Assembly (NCBI GenBank): GCA_003216635.1
Contig: QCIO01000004.1
Location: forward strand, 1 to 64,000
DNA from: Prochlorococcus sp. AG-402-L23
GTDB lineage: Bacteria; Cyanobacteriota; Cyanobacteriia; PCC-6307; Cyanobiaceae
Direction: 5' to 3'
Length of the DNA stretch: 64,000 bases
This document shows positions 61,964 to 64,000 of this stretch, in pieces (position 1 is the stretch's first letter; every line of letters starts with the position of its first letter). Under the pieces are notes generated by a model. That model did not search any database. It was not told where the DNA came from and was given only the letters and a program-made list of their open reading frames with translations. A program made the position numbers and the translations under genes.

Positions 61964-62039
61964 ACTTTTTGGTATTTTAATTCATACTAACTACTCTTTA
62001 ATACTAAAGAAACTAAGTAATTAGATTATTATTAATTAT

Positions 62040-62657
62040 ATGGATATTCTTCAAAAATCAAAAAACAACCAAAGAAGGATTGGTTTAACAGGAGGTATTG
62101 CAAGTGGGAAGACAACCATAACTAATTACATTAGAAAACATAAAAACATACCAATATTAGATGCAGATCATTTTTCAAGAGAATTAATCAAACCAAACAC
62201 ATATGGATATAAGAAAATTTTAGATTATTTTGGAAATAAAATTATTGATAATAAGAGCAATTCAGAAAGTGAAATAAACAGAAAACTTTTAAGGAACATT
62301 ATTTTTAAACATTCAGCAAGCAAGGAATGGATTGAAAAACTGCTTCACCCCTTAATTAAAGAAAGAATGATAGAAGAATGCAGTCAATACAGAAATAATC
62401 AAACAATAGTATTGGTTATTCCATTATTGTTTGAAGCAAAATTTGAAGATATTTGCACTGAAATATGGTTAGTTAAATGTCCTAAAGAACTACAAAAAAA
62501 CAGACTTATCACAAGAGATAAAATTAGCGAAAAAGAAGCATATGAATTGATAAATTTTCAATTAAGTTTTGAAGAAAAAAGAAAATTTTCAGATATTATT
62601 TTAGATAATTCCGATGATCAGAATAAATGGATCAATAAGATAAAAGAGCTTCTTTAA
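62040..62657 (+). CDS. coaE: Dephospho-CoA kinase
   Basis: CoaE phosphorylates dephospho-CoA, the last step of CoA synthesis. The 205-residue protein begins with P-loop IGLTGGIASGKTTITNYI, then ILDADHFSRELI, HPLIKERM, VLVIPLLFEAKFED and the lid segment RDKISEKEAYELI. All standard. It converges on gatB (3 nt gap). Confidence 0.94.
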   Translation: MDILQKSKNNQRRIGLTGGIASGKTTITNYIRKHKNIPILDADHFSRELIKPNTYGYKKILDYFGNKIIDNKSNSESEINRKLLRNIIFKHSASKEWIEKLLHPLIKERMIEECSQYRNNQTIVLVIPLLFEAKFEDICTEIWLVKCPKELQKNRLITRDKISEKEAYELINFQLSFEEKRKFSDIILDNSDDQNKWINKIKELL

Positions 62658-62660
62658 GCT

Positions 62661-64000
62661 TTAGCTATTCAATTTTGCCATAAGAAGTTTATTTGCAAGT
62701 TTAGGGTCAGCTTTACCTTTTGTTTTTTTCATAAGTTGACCAACAAAAAAACCAAGTAACTTAGTTTTGCCATTTTTAAATGCTTGAACTTCATTTGGAT
62801 GTTCATTTATAAGTTCATCAATTATTGGTAAAATACTTGAAGAATCAGATATCATTGCCAACCCTTTTTCTTCAACTAATTTTTTCGGAGAAATATTTTT
62901 TTGAATAAGTTCAGGTAAAATTTCTTTTGCAATTTTTCCACTAATTATATTTTTTGAAATCATGCTAATCATTTCAGCAAGATTTTCAGGACTAAGCTTT
63001 AATTCACTAAAACTTAGTTTGTTTGATTTTAAATAGCCCACAATATCACTCGTTACCCAATTTGAAGCTAGTTTGGCCTCGGCACCATTTGCTACTGTTT
63101 CTTCAAAAAAGTTTGCCATGCTTATTTCATCAGAAATTACCCTTGCATCATATGCAGACAACCCAAATTGACTTACATATTTATTTCTTTTCTTAGAAGG
63201 TAATTCTGGTAGTTCTTTAAACCATATTTCTTGTTGGGCTTTTGTTATTTCAATTGGACCTAAGTCAGGATCAGGAAAATATCTATAGTCACTGCTACCT
63301 TCTTTTAATCTCATACTTTTCGTTAATTGCTTAGCTTCATCCCATAACCTTGTTTCTTGGAAAATTTTTCCTCCATTTTCATAAACTTCTATTTGTCTGG
63401 CTATTTCATAATCACAAGCCTTTTGAATTGCAGAAAATGAATTCATATTTTTTATTTCCACTTTGGTACCAAAGGGAGCATTAGGTCCTTTTCTAACTGA
63501 AATATTGACATCACAGCGTAATGAACCCTCTTGCATATTTCCGTCTGATACTCCTAGATATCTAACTGTTCTTCTAATCTCTGAAGCATATTCAGATGCC
63601 TCTTTACCGGATCTAATATCTGGTTTACTTACAATCTCACAAAGTGCTATTCCGGCACGATTGTAATCAACTAAAGAATACTTAGATCCAGCTAATCTAT
63701 CACTTCCTGAATGGACTAGTTTTCCGGCGTCTTCTTCCATATGTAGCCTTTCTATACCAATTTTTTTGATATAAGGTTCTTTGTCCTTTTCAATTATTTC
63801 AACCTCTAACCAGCCATTTTCAGCTAGTGGCTCATCAAATTGTGAAATTTGATAATTTTTAGGCAGATCAGGATAAAAATATTGTTTTCTATCAAATTTA
63901 CAATGTTCTGCAACGTTTAAATTTAACGCTAACGAAGTTTTTACAGCATACTCAAGAACAGTCTCATTCAAAACTGGAAGAGTTCCTGGTAACCCACAAA
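62661..64000 (-). CDS. gatB: Aspartyl/glutamyl-tRNA amidotransferase subunit B, partial
   Basis: GatB is the tRNA-binding kinase subunit of GatCAB, which converts Glu-tRNA(Gln) to Gln-tRNA(Gln). The frame runs off the window end; about 446 residues are visible, starting within CGLPGTLPVLNE, so the first 45 or so are missing. Seen are KFDRKQYFYPDLPKNYQISQ, GIERLHMEEDAGK, DYNRAGIALCEIVSKPD, LRCDVNISVR and the C-terminal YqeY-like tail FFVGQLMKKTKGKADP. Confidence 0.95.
   Translation of the reverse strand, partial: CGLPGTLPVLNETVLEYAVKTSLALNLNVAEHCKFDRKQYFYPDLPKNYQISQFDEPLAENGWLEVEIIEKDKEPYIKKIGIERLHMEEDAGKLVHSGSDRLAGSKYSLVDYNRAGIALCEIVSKPDIRSGKEASEYASEIRRTVRYLGVSDGNMQEGSLRCDVNISVRKGPNAPFGTKVEIKNMNSFSAIQKACDYEIARQIEVYENGGKIFQETRLWDEAKQLTKSMRLKEGSSDYRYFPDPDLGPIEITKAQQEIWFKELPELPSKKRNKYVSQFGLSAYDARVISDEISMANFFEETVANGAEAKLASNWVTSDIVGYLKSNKLSFSELKLSPENLAEMISMISKNIISGKIAKEILPELIQKNISPKKLVEEKGLAMISDSSSILPIIDELINEHPNEVQAFKNGKTKLLGFFVGQLMKKTKGKADPKLANKLLMAKLNS

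Noticed and set aside
1-64000. CRISPR array, insertion sequence or integrated element
   Set aside because: I found no spaced direct repeats, transposase motifs or integrase; spacers are short and genes are typical core picocyanobacterial genes.

Overview
The window is a gene-dense, AT-rich bacterial chromosome segment from a marine picocyanobacterium, most likely a high-light-adapted Prochlorococcus. The evidence is in the sequence: a permuted two-piece tmRNA whose tag reads ANKIVSFSRQTAPVAA, photosystem and cytochrome b6f microproteins (PsbX, PetL), two high-light-inducible proteins, Ycf33/Ycf66/CRR7/DUF3120/DUF4346 family proteins, the sufBCDS operon, and very short spacers with many convergent genes overlapping at their ends. 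No database search was run, so the clade assignment is inference. I see no insertion sequence, prophage, CRISPR array or integrase; this is streamlined core chromosome with a few pockets of small lineage-specific genes.

Layout. 0-5 kb: an SRPBCC protein, hemD, rbfA, a Ycf33-like protein, a glutathione transferase, CRR7-like and aroK. 4.2-7.6 kb: a tandem PTPS protein overlapping a RibD-C/DHFR-fold reductase, a GNAT/FemAB-like protein, DUF4346 and petL. 7.6-16 kb: rimO, a VKOR-thioredoxin fusion, nadB, DUF3120, a PDZ radical-SAM protein, a TolC-type porin and an IMPase-family phosphatase. 16-20 kb: a BrkB-type membrane protein, a zinc-ribbon membrane protein, an HLIP, two small conserved proteins, an HtrA protease and a four-cysteine microprotein. 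20-23 kb: an ABC-F ATPase followed by small unusual genes (a membrane micropeptide, a Nif11-like leader-only protein, a basic protein and a ribbon-helix-helix protein). 23-28 kb: a potassium/anion transport block (KtrA, KtrB, SLC13 with RCK domains) and an NDH-2-like oxidoreductase.

28-34 kb: cysH, coaX, PrxQ/Bcp, a phosphopantetheinyl transferase, rarA, pgm. 34-40 kb: DUF4912 protein, an unknown gene, and sufB-sufC-sufD-sufS. 40-47.6 kb: an S9 peptidase, def, a HIT protein, a BacA/SbmA-like ABC transporter followed by an HLIP, Ycf66, PsbX, YggT. 47.6-58 kb: accC, a tRNA-Leu with an AAG anticodon, an LpxB-like glycosyltransferase, a PRC-barrel protein beside smc, a LigD-phosphoesterase-like protein, a DUF883-like/holin-like pair and an RlmL/K-type methyltransferase. 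58-64 kb: two-piece tmRNA, an aldo-keto reductase, an orphan ParA with an overlapping small membrane protein, argJ, coaE and the C-terminal most of gatB.

Most genes serve core metabolism: heme (hemD), aromatic amino acids (aroK), NAD (nadB), CoA (coaX, coaE), sulfate reduction and Fe-S assembly (cysH, suf), arginine (argJ), fatty acids (accC, phosphopantetheinyl transferase) and translation quality control (rimO, rbfA, def, tmRNA, gatB). The places most worth a second look are the double PTPS/reductase pair, the tRNA-Leu(AAG), the Nif11-like leader without a core, the orphan ParA pair, the four-cysteine microprotein and the yqjDE-like pair.
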